Shown here: one piece after another, positions 45,490 through 53,843 of the stretch
Layout of the letters: each line of letters begins with the position of its first letter
Numbering within the stretch: position 1 is the first letter of the stretch
Assembly: GCF_012163135.1 (NCBI RefSeq)
Contig: NZ_JAAVUP010000004.1
Location: 186,001-250,000 of the forward strand
From: Neoroseomonas oryzicola
GTDB taxonomy: Bacteria; Pseudomonadota; Alphaproteobacteria; Acetobacterales; Acetobacteraceae
Direction: 5' to 3'
DNA length: 64,000 bases
Position numbers and translations under genes: made by a program
Notes under the pieces: generated by a model
The model's input: the letters and a program-made list of their open reading frames with translations, nothing else
Database searches by the model: none
What the model was told of the DNA's origin: nothing

Positions 45490-46542
45490 ATGGCCGATGG
45501 CATTTCGACCGACGAACTTCCGGTGAAGTTCGACCTGCTGACCGCGAACCCGGTCTACAAGCCGTTCCGCTACCCCTGGGCCTATGACGCCTGGCTGACC
45601 CAGCAGCGCATCCATTGGCTGCCGGAGGAAGTGCCGCTCGCCGACGACGTGAAGGACTGGCAGAAGAACCTGACCGAGTCCGAGCGGAACCTGCTGACGC
45701 AGATCTTCCGCTTTTTCACCCAGGCCGATGTCGAGGTGAACAACTGCTACATGAAGCACTACTCCCAGGTGTTCAAGCCGACGGAAGTGCTCATGATGCT
45801 GTCGGCCTTCTCGAACATCGAGACGGTGCACATCGCGGCCTATTCCCATCTCCTCGACACCATCGGCATGCCGGAAATCGAGTACACGGCGTTCCTGAAG
45901 TACAAGGAGATGAAGGACAAGTACGACTACATGCAGGCCTTCTCGGTCGCCAACAAGGTCGAGATCGCCAAGACGCTCGCCGCCTTCGGCGCCTTCACCG
46001 AAGGGCTGCAGCTCTTCGCCTCCTTCGCGATCCTCATGAACTTCCCGCGCTTCAACAAGATGAAGGGCATGGGGCAGATCGTGTCCTGGTCGGTGCGCGA
46101 CGAGACGCTGCACTGCCTGTCCGTCATCCGGCTGTTCCGCACCTTCGTGCAGGAGAACCCGGAGATCTGGACGAAGGAGCTGCAGCGCGACATCGCCCTG
46201 ATCTGCGCGACCATCGTCGACCACGAGGACGCCTTCATCGACCTCGCCTTCGAGCTCGGCGGCGTGCAGGGCCTCGATGCCGCGGCGACCAAGCAGTACA
46301 TCCGCTTCATCGCCGACCGGCGCCTGCAGCAGCTCGGCCTCGATCCGCTCTACAACATCGAGAAGAACCCGCTGCCCTGGCTCGACGAGATGCTGAACGC
46401 CGTCGAGCACACCAACTTCTTCGAGAACCGCGCGACGGAATACTCGAAGGCCAGCACGGCCGGCACCTGGGAGGAGGCCTTCGCGGATTCCGTCTTCTCC
46501 TCGCCGCAGCCCGACGGTGCGATCGAGGGCGTGCGCCACTGA
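45490..46542 (+). CDS. nrdB: Class I ribonucleoside-diphosphate reductase beta subunit
   Basis: 350-residue ferritin-like radical-generating subunit. The first iron ligand is in FFTQADVEVNNCYMKHY (residues about 77-93). The second cluster with the radical tyrosine is NIETVHIAAYSHLLDTIGMP, where the E, H and Y-x-H pattern fits. SWSVRDETLHCLSVIRLFRT and EDAFIDLAFELGG supply the remaining ligands. The C-terminal tail ends VFSSPQPDGAIEGVRH. No ATP-cone is seen in it either. The start at 45490 is 128 bases downstream of the Bug gene. Confidence 0.94.
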   Translation: MADGISTDELPVKFDLLTANPVYKPFRYPWAYDAWLTQQRIHWLPEEVPLADDVKDWQKNLTESERNLLTQIFRFFTQADVEVNNCYMKHYSQVFKPTEVLMMLSAFSNIETVHIAAYSHLLDTIGMPEIEYTAFLKYKEMKDKYDYMQAFSVANKVEIAKTLAAFGAFTEGLQLFASFAILMNFPRFNKMKGMGQIVSWSVRDETLHCLSVIRLFRTFVQENPEIWTKELQRDIALICATIVDHEDAFIDLAFELGGVQGLDAAATKQYIRFIADRRLQQLGLDPLYNIEKNPLPWLDEMLNAVEHTNFFENRATEYSKASTAGTWEEAFADSVFSSPQPDGAIEGVRH

Positions 46543-46610
46543 TGCGCGACTGAACGTGACGCGGGGTGCCCTTGCGCGCCCCGCATCGCGGCGCCTATGT
46601 GCGCCGCATC

Positions 46611-47285
46611 ATGCTGCGCACCGTTCGCCTCATCTCCGTTGTCCTCGTGGTCCTGCTGGGCGCCGTCTGGGGCGTTGCCTGGTTCGGGCGCGCGCCGGGT
46701 GAATCGATCGCCGACGCCTTCCTCCGCCAGGTCGCCGCGCTGACCGGCGGCGACATGCCGGCGCCATCGGCCGGCGGCGTGCAACTCGCGCAGGGTGTCT
46801 CGCTCGGCGGGCCCTTCACGCTCGTGGACCAAACCGGCCGCACCGTGACCGAGCGCGACTTCGCCGGGCGGATGCTGCTCGTTTACTTCGGCTTCACCTA
46901 TTGCCCGGATGTCTGCCCGACCGAGCTTGGCACCATCGCCTCGGCGCTCGATGCGATGGGCCCGGCGGGCGAGCGCGTGACGCCGGTCTTCATCTCTATC
47001 GACCCGGAGCGCGATACGCCGGCGGCCATGGCGGACTACGTCTCGCGTTTCCATCCGCGCCTGGTCGGCCTGACAGGCAGCGCGGAGCAGGTCGCGCAGG
47101 CTGCGCGCGCCTATCGCGTCTACTACGCGAAGGCCCGGCAGCGCGACACGACCGAGTACACGATGGACCACTCCTCCTTCATCTACCTCGTCGGGCCCGA
47201 CGGGCGCGTGCGCAGCCTGTTCCGCCCCGAGACGACTCCCGAGGCGATTGCCGCCGCCGTGAGTGCACAGCTTCGCGCGCTCTGA
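46611..47285 (+). CDS. SCO1/SenC-family copper chaperone-like protein
   Basis: 224-residue membrane-anchored thioredoxin-fold protein. An N-terminal helix LISVVLVVLLGAVWGVAWFG anchors it facing the periplasm. The copper/redox CxxxC is in VYFGFTYCPDVCPTELGT and the third copper ligand His in TEYTMDHSSFIYLVGPDG. Members deliver copper to the CuA site of cytochrome oxidase or reduce it. The ATG at 46611 gives the anchor immediately; an in-frame ATG at 46566 would add 15 basic residues. No oxidase genes are in the window. Confidence 0.92.
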   Translation: MLRTVRLISVVLVVLLGAVWGVAWFGRAPGESIADAFLRQVAALTGGDMPAPSAGGVQLAQGVSLGGPFTLVDQTGRTVTERDFAGRMLLVYFGFTYCPDVCPTELGTIASALDAMGPAGERVTPVFISIDPERDTPAAMADYVSRFHPRLVGLTGSAEQVAQAARAYRVYYAKARQRDTTEYTMDHSSFIYLVGPDGRVRSLFRPETTPEAIAAAVSAQLRAL

Positions 47286-47386
47286 CGCGCGGGGTTCCGA
47301 AAAGTTTTGGCAATCGGTATGGTCGTCGCGCCGGAATCGTGGGACGCGTAGGACTGAACAGGCCCGTTAGCGGCTTCGGGGGGCGG

Positions 47387-47674
47387 ATGAGTCTGGACGA
47401 CGATGAGGGCGGATCTGGCGCCGAATCGGGACGTGGTGCCGCACCGGCGCCGCGCCACACGCGCCGGTTGTCCGACAAGATCCTGATCGCCTTCCACCAC
47501 GCCTGCGACCAGGGCGATTTCGAGGTCGCGGAGGAACTGCTCCGCGTGCTCGAGATGATGCTGACGCGCCGTCCGTCCTCGCCCGACACCAACCGCCGCA
47601 AGAACCTCGAAAGCCTGGTGGCCGCGCATGAGCGCCTTTGGCTGCTGCGCCACCCCGAGGTGAAGGACCAGTAG
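47387..47674 (+). CDS. Small conserved hypothetical protein
   Basis: 95-residue soluble protein. An acidic Gly/Ala-rich N-terminal tail (residues 1-25) precedes a compact helical domain: LSDKILIAFHHACDQGDFEV, then AEELLRVLEMMLTRRP, and NRRKNLESLVAAHERLWLLR. The layout looks like a TPR-like or four-helix domain. Similar small proteins occur in other Alphaproteobacteria without known function, to my knowledge. The ATG at 47387 follows GGGGGGCGG. It is 101 bases downstream of the SCO gene and convergent with the methyltransferase. Confidence 0.75.
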   Translation: MSLDDDEGGSGAESGRGAAPAPRHTRRLSDKILIAFHHACDQGDFEVAEELLRVLEMMLTRRPSSPDTNRRKNLESLVAAHERLWLLRHPEVKDQ

Positions 47675-47810
47675 AGGGTCGTTGGCTGCGCACGCAGGTC
47701 CCGCCTTCGTGCCCCTCAGACGCCGGGCGGGACGCATCCGTCTCCCTTGGCTTCGCGGCATCCACCGGGGCGCCCCTTCGGACCGCAAGGCGATGCTGTC
47801 TTGCCTCTCC

Positions 47811-48533
47811 TCAGATCGGCGCGGCGTCCCGCAGCACCGATTCCGCCGCCGCGGTGAAGCGGCCATCCGCTTCATGCAGCACGAAGGGCGGTAGCAGCGT
47901 CGCCGGGCCGCGCCCGCCGCGTCGTGCGCGGATCAGCACGCGCTTCGCCGCCTGACCCGCCCGCGGTGCGAGCGGCAGCAGCGTTGTTGCGCCGCAACCG
48001 GCATCGCGCAGCGCGGCGACGCCCGCGTCGAAGCGCGCGGCGGGCAGCACCAGGCTCGCCGTGCCGCCATCCTTCAGCGCGGCGGCGAGGAAGCGCGCCC
48101 AGGCGTCGAGTCCCGACGCGCCTTCATGCGTCGCCGCGCGGCGGATCGCGCCCGGTGGTGGCGTGCCGCCAGGCCAGTAGGGTGGGTTGGCGAAGGCGTG
48201 CTCGACGGGACCGAGCCGCCGCGCGAGCGCGACATCGGCGACGTCGCCGTCCTCGACCGTCGCGGCCACGCCGTTCGCCGCGGCGTTCTCCCGCGCCAGC
48301 GCAGCCATCGCGGGCTCGCGCTCCACCGCCGTCACCTCGAGCCCCGGCACCCGCGCGGCGAGGCACAGGAAGGCCGCGCCGCTGCCGCAGCCGGCCTCCA
48401 GCACGCGATCCCCGGGCCGGGCCGGCACGAAGGCGGCCAGCAGCACCGCGTCGAGCCCGGCCCGGAAGCCCTGCGCCGGCTGGCGCAGCCGCACCCGGCC
48501 GCCGAGCAGCAGGTCGTCCGTCGTGCCGCTCAC
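47811..48533 (-). CDS. tRNA1(Val) A37 N6-methyltransferase TrmN6-like
   Basis: 240-residue class I SAM-dependent methyltransferase. It starts RLRQPAQGFRAGLDAVLLAA, the typical TrmN6/YfiC opening. The SAM loop is VLEAGCGSGAAFLCLAARVP and the catalytic NPPY is in HAFANPPYWPGGTPP (residues about 118-132). The DNA/RNA base-N6 type is clear. The exact target, A37 of tRNA-Val, is inferred from E. coli. The start is GTG at 48533, overlapping the upstream DUF2007 gene by GTGA, so they are coupled. Confidence 0.88.
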   Translation of the reverse strand: MSGTTDDLLLGGRVRLRQPAQGFRAGLDAVLLAAFVPARPGDRVLEAGCGSGAAFLCLAARVPGLEVTAVEREPAMAALARENAAANGVAATVEDGDVADVALARRLGPVEHAFANPPYWPGGTPPPGAIRRAATHEGASGLDAWARFLAAALKDGGTASLVLPAARFDAGVAALRDAGCGATTLLPLAPRAGQAAKRVLIRARRGGRGPATLLPPFVLHEADGRFTAAAESVLRDAAPI

Positions 48534-48742
48534 ACCGTCTCCTCGCCGGCCTCCTGCATCACGGCGCGGGCGCGGCGTTCGTCGTCCTCCGCGACCGCGA
48601 GGCGGCGGGGGAAGGCGCCGATCCCGCCCTCGATCGCGCTGATATGCGCATCCAGCACCACCGTCCCGATGCCCGCATCGGCCAGCAGCGCGCGCAGGAA
48701 GGACAGCCGGACCGGGTCCGTGGTGGTCGCGATCACCCGCAT
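48530..48742 (-). CDS. DUF2007 domain protein
   Basis: 70-residue protein of the DUF2007 ('putative signal transducing protein') family. The sequence MRVIATTTDPVRLSFLRALL then AGIGTVVLDAHISAIEGGIG shows the single beta-alpha-beta domain, with FPRRLAVAEDDERRARAVMQ ending it. In many Alphaproteobacteria this small gene directly precedes the tRNA methyltransferase gene, as here. It starts at 48742, divergent from the polyprenyl synthase gene across 87 bases. Confidence 0.88.
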   Translation of the reverse strand: MRVIATTTDPVRLSFLRALLADAGIGTVVLDAHISAIEGGIGAFPRRLAVAEDDERRARAVMQEAGEETV

Positions 48743-48829
48743 ATCACGAGAGAATCCCTTGTTTTTCCGGCGCTTGCCGCACCGCCGGGGCATGACTATG
48801 GTGCCCGCCGCACCAGGAGTAGAGCAAGG

Positions 48830-49855
48830 GTGAGCGCAACCGCATCGCCGCTCGTCGCCCCGCCGGCGCCGCGGGGGGAGGACGCGCTGACCGCGCTGAT
48901 GGCGCTGCTGAAGGACGACATGGCGGCCTGCAACCGCCTGATCCTCGACCGGATGCAGTCCGACGTGGCGCTGATCCCGCAGGTCGCCGCGCATATCGTG
49001 GCCGCCGGCGGCAAGCGCATCCGCCCGCTGCTGACCATCGCCGCCGCGCGGCTCTGCGGCTATCGCGGCGATCGCCATGTTGGCCTCGCGGCCTGCGTCG
49101 AGTTCATCCACACCGCGACGCTGCTGCACGACGACGTGGTGGACGAGAGCGCGCTGCGGCGCGGCCAGGCCTCCGCCAACGCGATGTTCGGCAACCAGGC
49201 CTCGGTGCTGGTGGGCGACTTCCTGTTCTCCCGCGCCTTCCAGGTGATGGTCGCCGACGGCTCGCTCGAGGTGCTGCGCATCCTCTCCGACGCTTCCGCG
49301 ATCATCGCGGAAGGCGAGGTGCTGCAGCTGATGACGCAGAACGACACCGCGACGACCGAAGCGCAGTACCTCGCGGTGATCGAGGGCAAGACCGCCGCGT
49401 TGTTCGCCGCAGCGACCGAGGTCGGCGCCGTCGTCGCCGGCGAGCCCGCCGATCGCCAGAAGGCGCTGCGCGACTTCGGCATGTCGCTCGGCGTCGCGTT
49501 CCAGCTGGTCGACGACGCGCTCGACTACAGCGCGGACCAGGAAGCGCTCGGCAAGACGGTCGGCGACGATTTCCGCGAGGGGAAGATCACGCTTCCGGTG
49601 CTGCTCGCCTTCGCGCGCGGCAGCGAGGAAGAACGGACCTTCTGGCGGCGCACGCTGGAAGACCGCGACCAGGGGGATGCCGACCTGGCCCGCGCCCTGG
49701 CGCTGATGACGAAGCACGGCGCGCTGAAGGACACGATCGGGCGCGCGCGGAGCTACGCCGACCAGGCGATCGCACTGCTGGAGCCGTTCCCGGACGGGGC
49801 GGAGAAGCGCGCGCTGGCAGCGGCGGCGGATTTCGTCGTGGAACGGGCGCGCTGA
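48830..49855 (+). CDS. Polyprenyl (octaprenyl/decaprenyl) diphosphate synthase
   Basis: 341-residue trans-prenyltransferase that makes the isoprenoid side chain of ubiquinone. First Asp-rich motif TATLLHDDVVDESALRRG (DDxxD, residues about 97-114), second VAFQLVDDALDYSAD (DDxxD, about 222-236), plus GGKRIRPLLTIAAARLCGY. The region before the first DDxxD (chain-length determinant) has ACVEFIHTA, small-residue rich as in long-chain synthases. Chain length cannot be set from this alone; Q-10 is usual in Alphaproteobacteria. The start is GTG at 48830 after CAAGG; no in-frame ATG is nearby. Confidence 0.93.
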   Translation: MSATASPLVAPPAPRGEDALTALMALLKDDMAACNRLILDRMQSDVALIPQVAAHIVAAGGKRIRPLLTIAAARLCGYRGDRHVGLAACVEFIHTATLLHDDVVDESALRRGQASANAMFGNQASVLVGDFLFSRAFQVMVADGSLEVLRILSDASAIIAEGEVLQLMTQNDTATTEAQYLAVIEGKTAALFAAATEVGAVVAGEPADRQKALRDFGMSLGVAFQLVDDALDYSADQEALGKTVGDDFREGKITLPVLLAFARGSEEERTFWRRTLEDRDQGDADLARALALMTKHGALKDTIGRARSYADQAIALLEPFPDGAEKRALAAAADFVVERAR

Positions 49856-49863
49856 AAAAGAAG

Positions 49864-49998
49864 CGGGGGGAGAAGGGAACTTCTCCCCCCGTCCCCCCCT
49901 CAACCTTTTTTGGAACCTGGGGACTGACTTCGGACGTCAGTTCCCAACAGACAGAGAAGGGAGGGGGCTCGGGGGAGGTTCACCTCCCCCGCCCTTGC
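49864..49998. repeat. Family B palindromic repeat, composite copy 3
   Basis: Three elements between convergent genes. A 12-bp hairpin CGGGGGGAGAAG/CTTCTCCCCCCG around GGAA (49864-49891) is the exact reverse complement of the one at 26815. The middle hairpin is ACTGAC/GTCAGT (core 49923-49941). The end hairpin GGGGGAGG/CCTCCCCC closely copies the repeat at 8191-8220, with the same AGAAGGGAGGGGG before it. This locus joins the 26738 and 8172 types in one composite. Confidence 0.8.
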
Positions 49999-49999
49999 C

Positions 50000-51403
50000 T
50001 CACACCGCCGCGATGCTCTCGCGCCGCAGTTCCACCGCCAGCGCGTCGAGCGACTTGCCCACGCGGTCCAGCATCTCGTTCACCTCCTGCTTGGTGATCA
50101 CGAGCGGCGGCGAGAAGCCCATGCTGTCGTTGATCATGGCGCGCAGGATCACCCCGTTCTCCTCGCCCAGCTTGCACAGCCGCGCGCCGGCCTTCTTCGC
50201 CGGGTCGATCGGCTTGCGCGCCGCCTTGTCCGAGGACAGCTCGATCGCGCCGATCAGGCCGACGCCGCGCACCTCGCCCACGATCGGATGATCGGTGAAG
50301 CGCTTGCGGAGTTCCGCCTGCATGTGCGCGCCGACCTCCGCCGCATGGGCAATCAGGTTGGTCTCGTCGTAGATCTTCAGCGTCTCGATCGCGACGGCGG
50401 CGGCGACGGGGTGACCCGAATAGGTGAAGCCATGGCCCCAGGTGCCGACGGTGTGGCTGCCCTCGGCGATGCCCTGGAACACCTTCTCGTTCACCATCAC
50501 CGCCGAGATCGGCAGGTAGGAGGACGACAGCGCCTTGGCGCAGACCAGGATGTCCGGCTGGATGTTGAAGGTCAGGCTGCCCCAGTAGTTGCCGGTGCGC
50601 CCGAAGCCGCAGATCACCTCGTCCGCGACGAAGAGCATGTCGTACTTCTTCAGCACCGCCTGGACCTTCTCGAAGTAGGTCTTCGGCGGGACGATGACGC
50701 CACCAGCGCCCATCACGGGCTCGGCCCAGAAGGCGGCGCATTCCTCGGCGCCACCTTCCTCGATGATGCGGGCCTCGAGTTCCTCGGCGAGGCGCGTCGC
50801 GAAGGCTTCCTCGGTCTCGCCCGGCTTCGCCTCGTGGTAGTGGTGCGGCGTGCCGACATGGCAGAAGCGCCCGCCGGCGATCGGCGCGTCGAACAGCTTG
50901 TGGTTGGCCGGCAGGCCGGTCAGCGACGCGGCGGCGAGCGTGATGCCGTGATACGCCTTCAGCCGCGCGAAGACCTTCTTCTTCTTCGGCCGGCCAAGCG
51001 CGTTGTTCATGTACCAGATCATCTTCAGCGCCGAGTCATTCGCCTCGGAGCCGGAGTTGCCGAAGAACACCTTGCTCATCGGCGCGGGCGCGCGCTCGAT
51101 CAGCATCTCGGCCAGGTCGATCATCGGTTCGTGCGACTTCGCCGTGAACGAATGGTAGAAGGGCAGCTTGCGCATCTGGTCGGTCGCGGCCTTGACCAGG
51201 CGCTCGTTGTCGAAGCCGAGGCTGGCGCACCACAGGCCGGCCAGCGCCTCGATGTATTCCTTCCCCTGCTCGTCGTAGATCTTCACGCCCTTGCCGCGGG
51301 TGATCACCAGCGGACCGTTCTGCAGGTGCGCCTTGGCGTCGGTGTAGGGGTGCAGCACGTTCGCGATGTCGCGAGCGGCATTGGAATTGCGCGGCGGTGT
51401 CAT
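50000..51403 (-). CDS. Class III aminotransferase (omega-amino acid:pyruvate type)
   Basis: 467-residue PLP-dependent class III aminotransferase. The PLP-phosphate/Lys region DEVICGFGRTGNYWGSL and CAKALSSSYLPISAVMVN (Schiff-base Lys near residue 287) is intact. SKVFFGNSGSEANDSALKMI and KAYHGITLAAASLTGLP also match. The opening DIANVLHPYTDAKAHLQNGP fits the group acting on beta-alanine, omega-amino acids, amines or diamines. The substrate is not decided by sequence. It is divergent from the molybdopterin gene across 124 bases. Confidence 0.93.
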   Translation of the reverse strand: MTPPRNSNAARDIANVLHPYTDAKAHLQNGPLVITRGKGVKIYDEQGKEYIEALAGLWCASLGFDNERLVKAATDQMRKLPFYHSFTAKSHEPMIDLAEMLIERAPAPMSKVFFGNSGSEANDSALKMIWYMNNALGRPKKKKVFARLKAYHGITLAAASLTGLPANHKLFDAPIAGGRFCHVGTPHHYHEAKPGETEEAFATRLAEELEARIIEEGGAEECAAFWAEPVMGAGGVIVPPKTYFEKVQAVLKKYDMLFVADEVICGFGRTGNYWGSLTFNIQPDILVCAKALSSSYLPISAVMVNEKVFQGIAEGSHTVGTWGHGFTYSGHPVAAAVAIETLKIYDETNLIAHAAEVGAHMQAELRKRFTDHPIVGEVRGVGLIGAIELSSDKAARKPIDPAKKAGARLCKLGEENGVILRAMINDSMGFSPPLVITKQEVNEMLDRVGKSLDALAVELRRESIAAV

Positions 51404-51527
51404 GCTTCTGGGCCTTCCTCGGCAAAGCGAGGACCGCACTCTAGGCCCGGACCCGCCCGGCGCCCAAGGGGGCAAGGTTGCGATGCAGCCATGCCCGCGC
51501 CACCTTTCCGCGCGAAGGAGCGCCCCC

Positions 51528-53843
51528 ATGACCGAACTCAAGCCACATGCCGCCCACTGGGGCAGCTTCGAAGCGGTGGTGCGCGACGGCCGCGTGGTGG
51601 GCGTGCAGCCCTTCGCGCGCGATCCCTTCCCCGGCAGCCTGATCGACGCGGTGCCGGACATCGTCCATGCCGCCTGCCGCGTGGACCGGCCGTATGTGCG
51701 CAAGGGCTGGCTCGAGGGCCGGCGCAAGGGCGCGCTGCGCGGCGGCGATGCCTTCGTCCCGGTCTCCTGGGACCGCGCGGTGCGGCTGGTGGCGGAGGAG
51801 ACGCGCCGCGTGCGCGCCGAGCACGGCCCGACCAGCATCTTCGGCGGCTCCTATGGCTGGTCCTCGGCGGGTCGCTTCCACCATGCGCGGTCGCAGCTGC
51901 AGCGCTTCCTCGGCCTCGGCGGCGGCTATACCGGGCAGGTCAACGCCTATTCCTACGCGGCGGCGCAGGCGCTGCTGCCGCACATCCTCGGCACCAACGA
52001 GGTCCTGCTCGGCCGCACCACCGACTGGGCGGCGATCACGCGTCACGCGAAGGTGATGCTCTGCCTGGGCGGGCTGCCGCTGCGCAACGGGCTCGTCACC
52101 TCGGGCGGGGCGGGGGACCATTCCAACGAGATCAACCTGCGCCGCGCCGCCGCGGCGGGGCTGCGCTTCGTGCAGGTCTCGCCCAATCGCGCCGACGTGC
52201 CCGACTGGTGCCAGGCCGAGTGGATCCCGATCCGCCCGGGCACGGACACCGCGCTGCTGCTCGCCATGGCGCATGTCGTCGTGACCGAGGGGAAGGAGGA
52301 CCGCGCCTTCCTCGCCTCGCATTGCGTCGGCTGGGATCGCTTGCGCGCCTACATCCTGGGCGAGAGCGACGGCACGCCGAAGACGCCCGCCTGGGCCGCG
52401 CCGATCACCACCATCCCGGCGGATCGCATCCGCGCGCTGGCGCTGGAACTGGCCGCGGCGCCGGCGATGCTGACCGCGACCTGGTCGCTGCAGCGCGCCG
52501 ATTTCGGGGAGCAGCCCTACTGGATGCTCGCGGCGCTCGCCGCGATCCTGGGGAAGATCGGCAAGCCCGGCGAGGGCGTCGCCTATGGCTACGGCTCGGT
52601 GAACGGCATGGGCAATCCACGGCAGGAAGTGCCCTCCTTCTCCATGCCCGCCACCCGCAACCCGACCGGCACCTTCATCCCGGTCGCGCGCGTGACGGAG
52701 ATGCTCGAGAACCCGAACGGCACCTACGCCTTCAACGGGCGCGAGCACCGCTACCCCGATACGCGCATCATCTGGTGGGCCGGCGGCAACCCGTTCCATC
52801 ACCACCAGGACCTCAACCGCATGCTGCGCGCCTGGGCGAATGCGGAGACGATCATCGCGCAGGAGCAGCACTGGAACGCGCTCGCGCGGCACGCCGACAT
52901 CGTGCTGCCGGCGACCACCACGCTCGAGCGCAACGACATCGCGTCCAGCGGCCGCGACCGCTTCCTGCGCGCGATGCACAAGGCGATCGAGCCCGTCGGC
53001 CAGGCGCGCAACGACCACGACATGCTGGCCGACATCGCCGAGGAACTGGGCTACCGCGACCGCTTCACCGAGCAGCGCAACGAGGACGCCTGGCTGCGCC
53101 ACCTGTTCGAGCAGTGGCGCCAGAATTCCGCGCGCCTCGGCTTCGAGACGCCGGACTTCGACAGCTTCTGGGCCAAGGGATACTGGGAGGCCGAGCCGCC
53201 CGCGCCCGGCCAGGAATACACCCAGTTCGCCGAGTTCCGCGCCGACCCGGCGGAGAACCCGCTGGACACCGCGACCGGCAGGGTGGAGCTGTTCAGCGAG
53301 ACCGTCGCGTCCTTCGGCTATGACGACGCCCCCGGCCATCCGGTGTGGATCGAACCGCGCGAATGGCTCGGCGCGCAGCAGGCGGACCGCTTCCCGCTGC
53401 ATCTCCTGTCCTACCAGCCGGCCACGCGCCTGCACGGGCAGCTCGATCCCGGCCGCGTCGCCGCCACCAACAAGATCGGCGGCCGCGAGCCGATCACCCT
53501 GAACCCCGAGGACGCCGCGGCGCGCGGGTTGAAGGAGGGCGATATCGTGCGCGTCTTCAACGCGCGCGGCGCCTGCCTCGGCGGCCTGCGCACCGATGCC
53601 GGGCTGATGCGCGGCGTGGCGATGATGGCGACCGGCGCCTGGTTCGATCCGCTGGAACCGGGCGTGCCCGGCAGCCTCTGCGTGCACGGCAATCCGAACG
53701 TGCTGACGCCCGATGTCGGCACCTCGCGCCTGGGGCAGGGGCCCTCGGCGCAATCCTGCCTGGTGCAGGTGGAGAAGTGGACCGAGGCGCTGCCGCCCGT
53801 CCGCGCCCACCTGCCACCCCGGATCGAGGAGGTCCCCGCATGA
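51528..53843 (+). CDS. Molybdopterin oxidoreductase, biotin/S-oxide reductase (BisC/TorA-like) type
   Basis: 771-residue molybdenum enzyme binding bis-MGD. The serine Mo-ligand region reads GGSYGWSSAGRFHHARSQLQ (residues about 103-122), which is the BisC/TorA/DMSO-reductase pattern with no 4Fe-4S cysteines. WGGGNPFHHHQDLN-like WWAGGNPFHHHQDLN, VLPATTTLERNDIA and the C-terminal GDIVRVFNARGACLGGL follow. There is no Tat signal, so it is probably cytoplasmic like BisC, reducing N- or S-oxides. Its stop overlaps the start of the next gene (ATGA), coupling it to a PhoX-like protein, which is an odd pairing. Confidence 0.92.
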   Translation: MTELKPHAAHWGSFEAVVRDGRVVGVQPFARDPFPGSLIDAVPDIVHAACRVDRPYVRKGWLEGRRKGALRGGDAFVPVSWDRAVRLVAEETRRVRAEHGPTSIFGGSYGWSSAGRFHHARSQLQRFLGLGGGYTGQVNAYSYAAAQALLPHILGTNEVLLGRTTDWAAITRHAKVMLCLGGLPLRNGLVTSGGAGDHSNEINLRRAAAAGLRFVQVSPNRADVPDWCQAEWIPIRPGTDTALLLAMAHVVVTEGKEDRAFLASHCVGWDRLRAYILGESDGTPKTPAWAAPITTIPADRIRALALELAAAPAMLTATWSLQRADFGEQPYWMLAALAAILGKIGKPGEGVAYGYGSVNGMGNPRQEVPSFSMPATRNPTGTFIPVARVTEMLENPNGTYAFNGREHRYPDTRIIWWAGGNPFHHHQDLNRMLRAWANAETIIAQEQHWNALARHADIVLPATTTLERNDIASSGRDRFLRAMHKAIEPVGQARNDHDMLADIAEELGYRDRFTEQRNEDAWLRHLFEQWRQNSARLGFETPDFDSFWAKGYWEAEPPAPGQEYTQFAEFRADPAENPLDTATGRVELFSETVASFGYDDAPGHPVWIEPREWLGAQQADRFPLHLLSYQPATRLHGQLDPGRVAATNKIGGREPITLNPEDAAARGLKEGDIVRVFNARGACLGGLRTDAGLMRGVAMMATGAWFDPLEPGVPGSLCVHGNPNVLTPDVGTSRLGQGPSAQSCLVQVEKWTEALPPVRAHLPPRIEEVPA

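Noticed and set aside
50288-53323. Plus-strand open frame of about 1000 codons antisense to the aminotransferase and overlapping the molybdenum enzyme
   Set aside because: It is the shadow of two clearly identified proteins in other frames and crosses a divergent promoter region.
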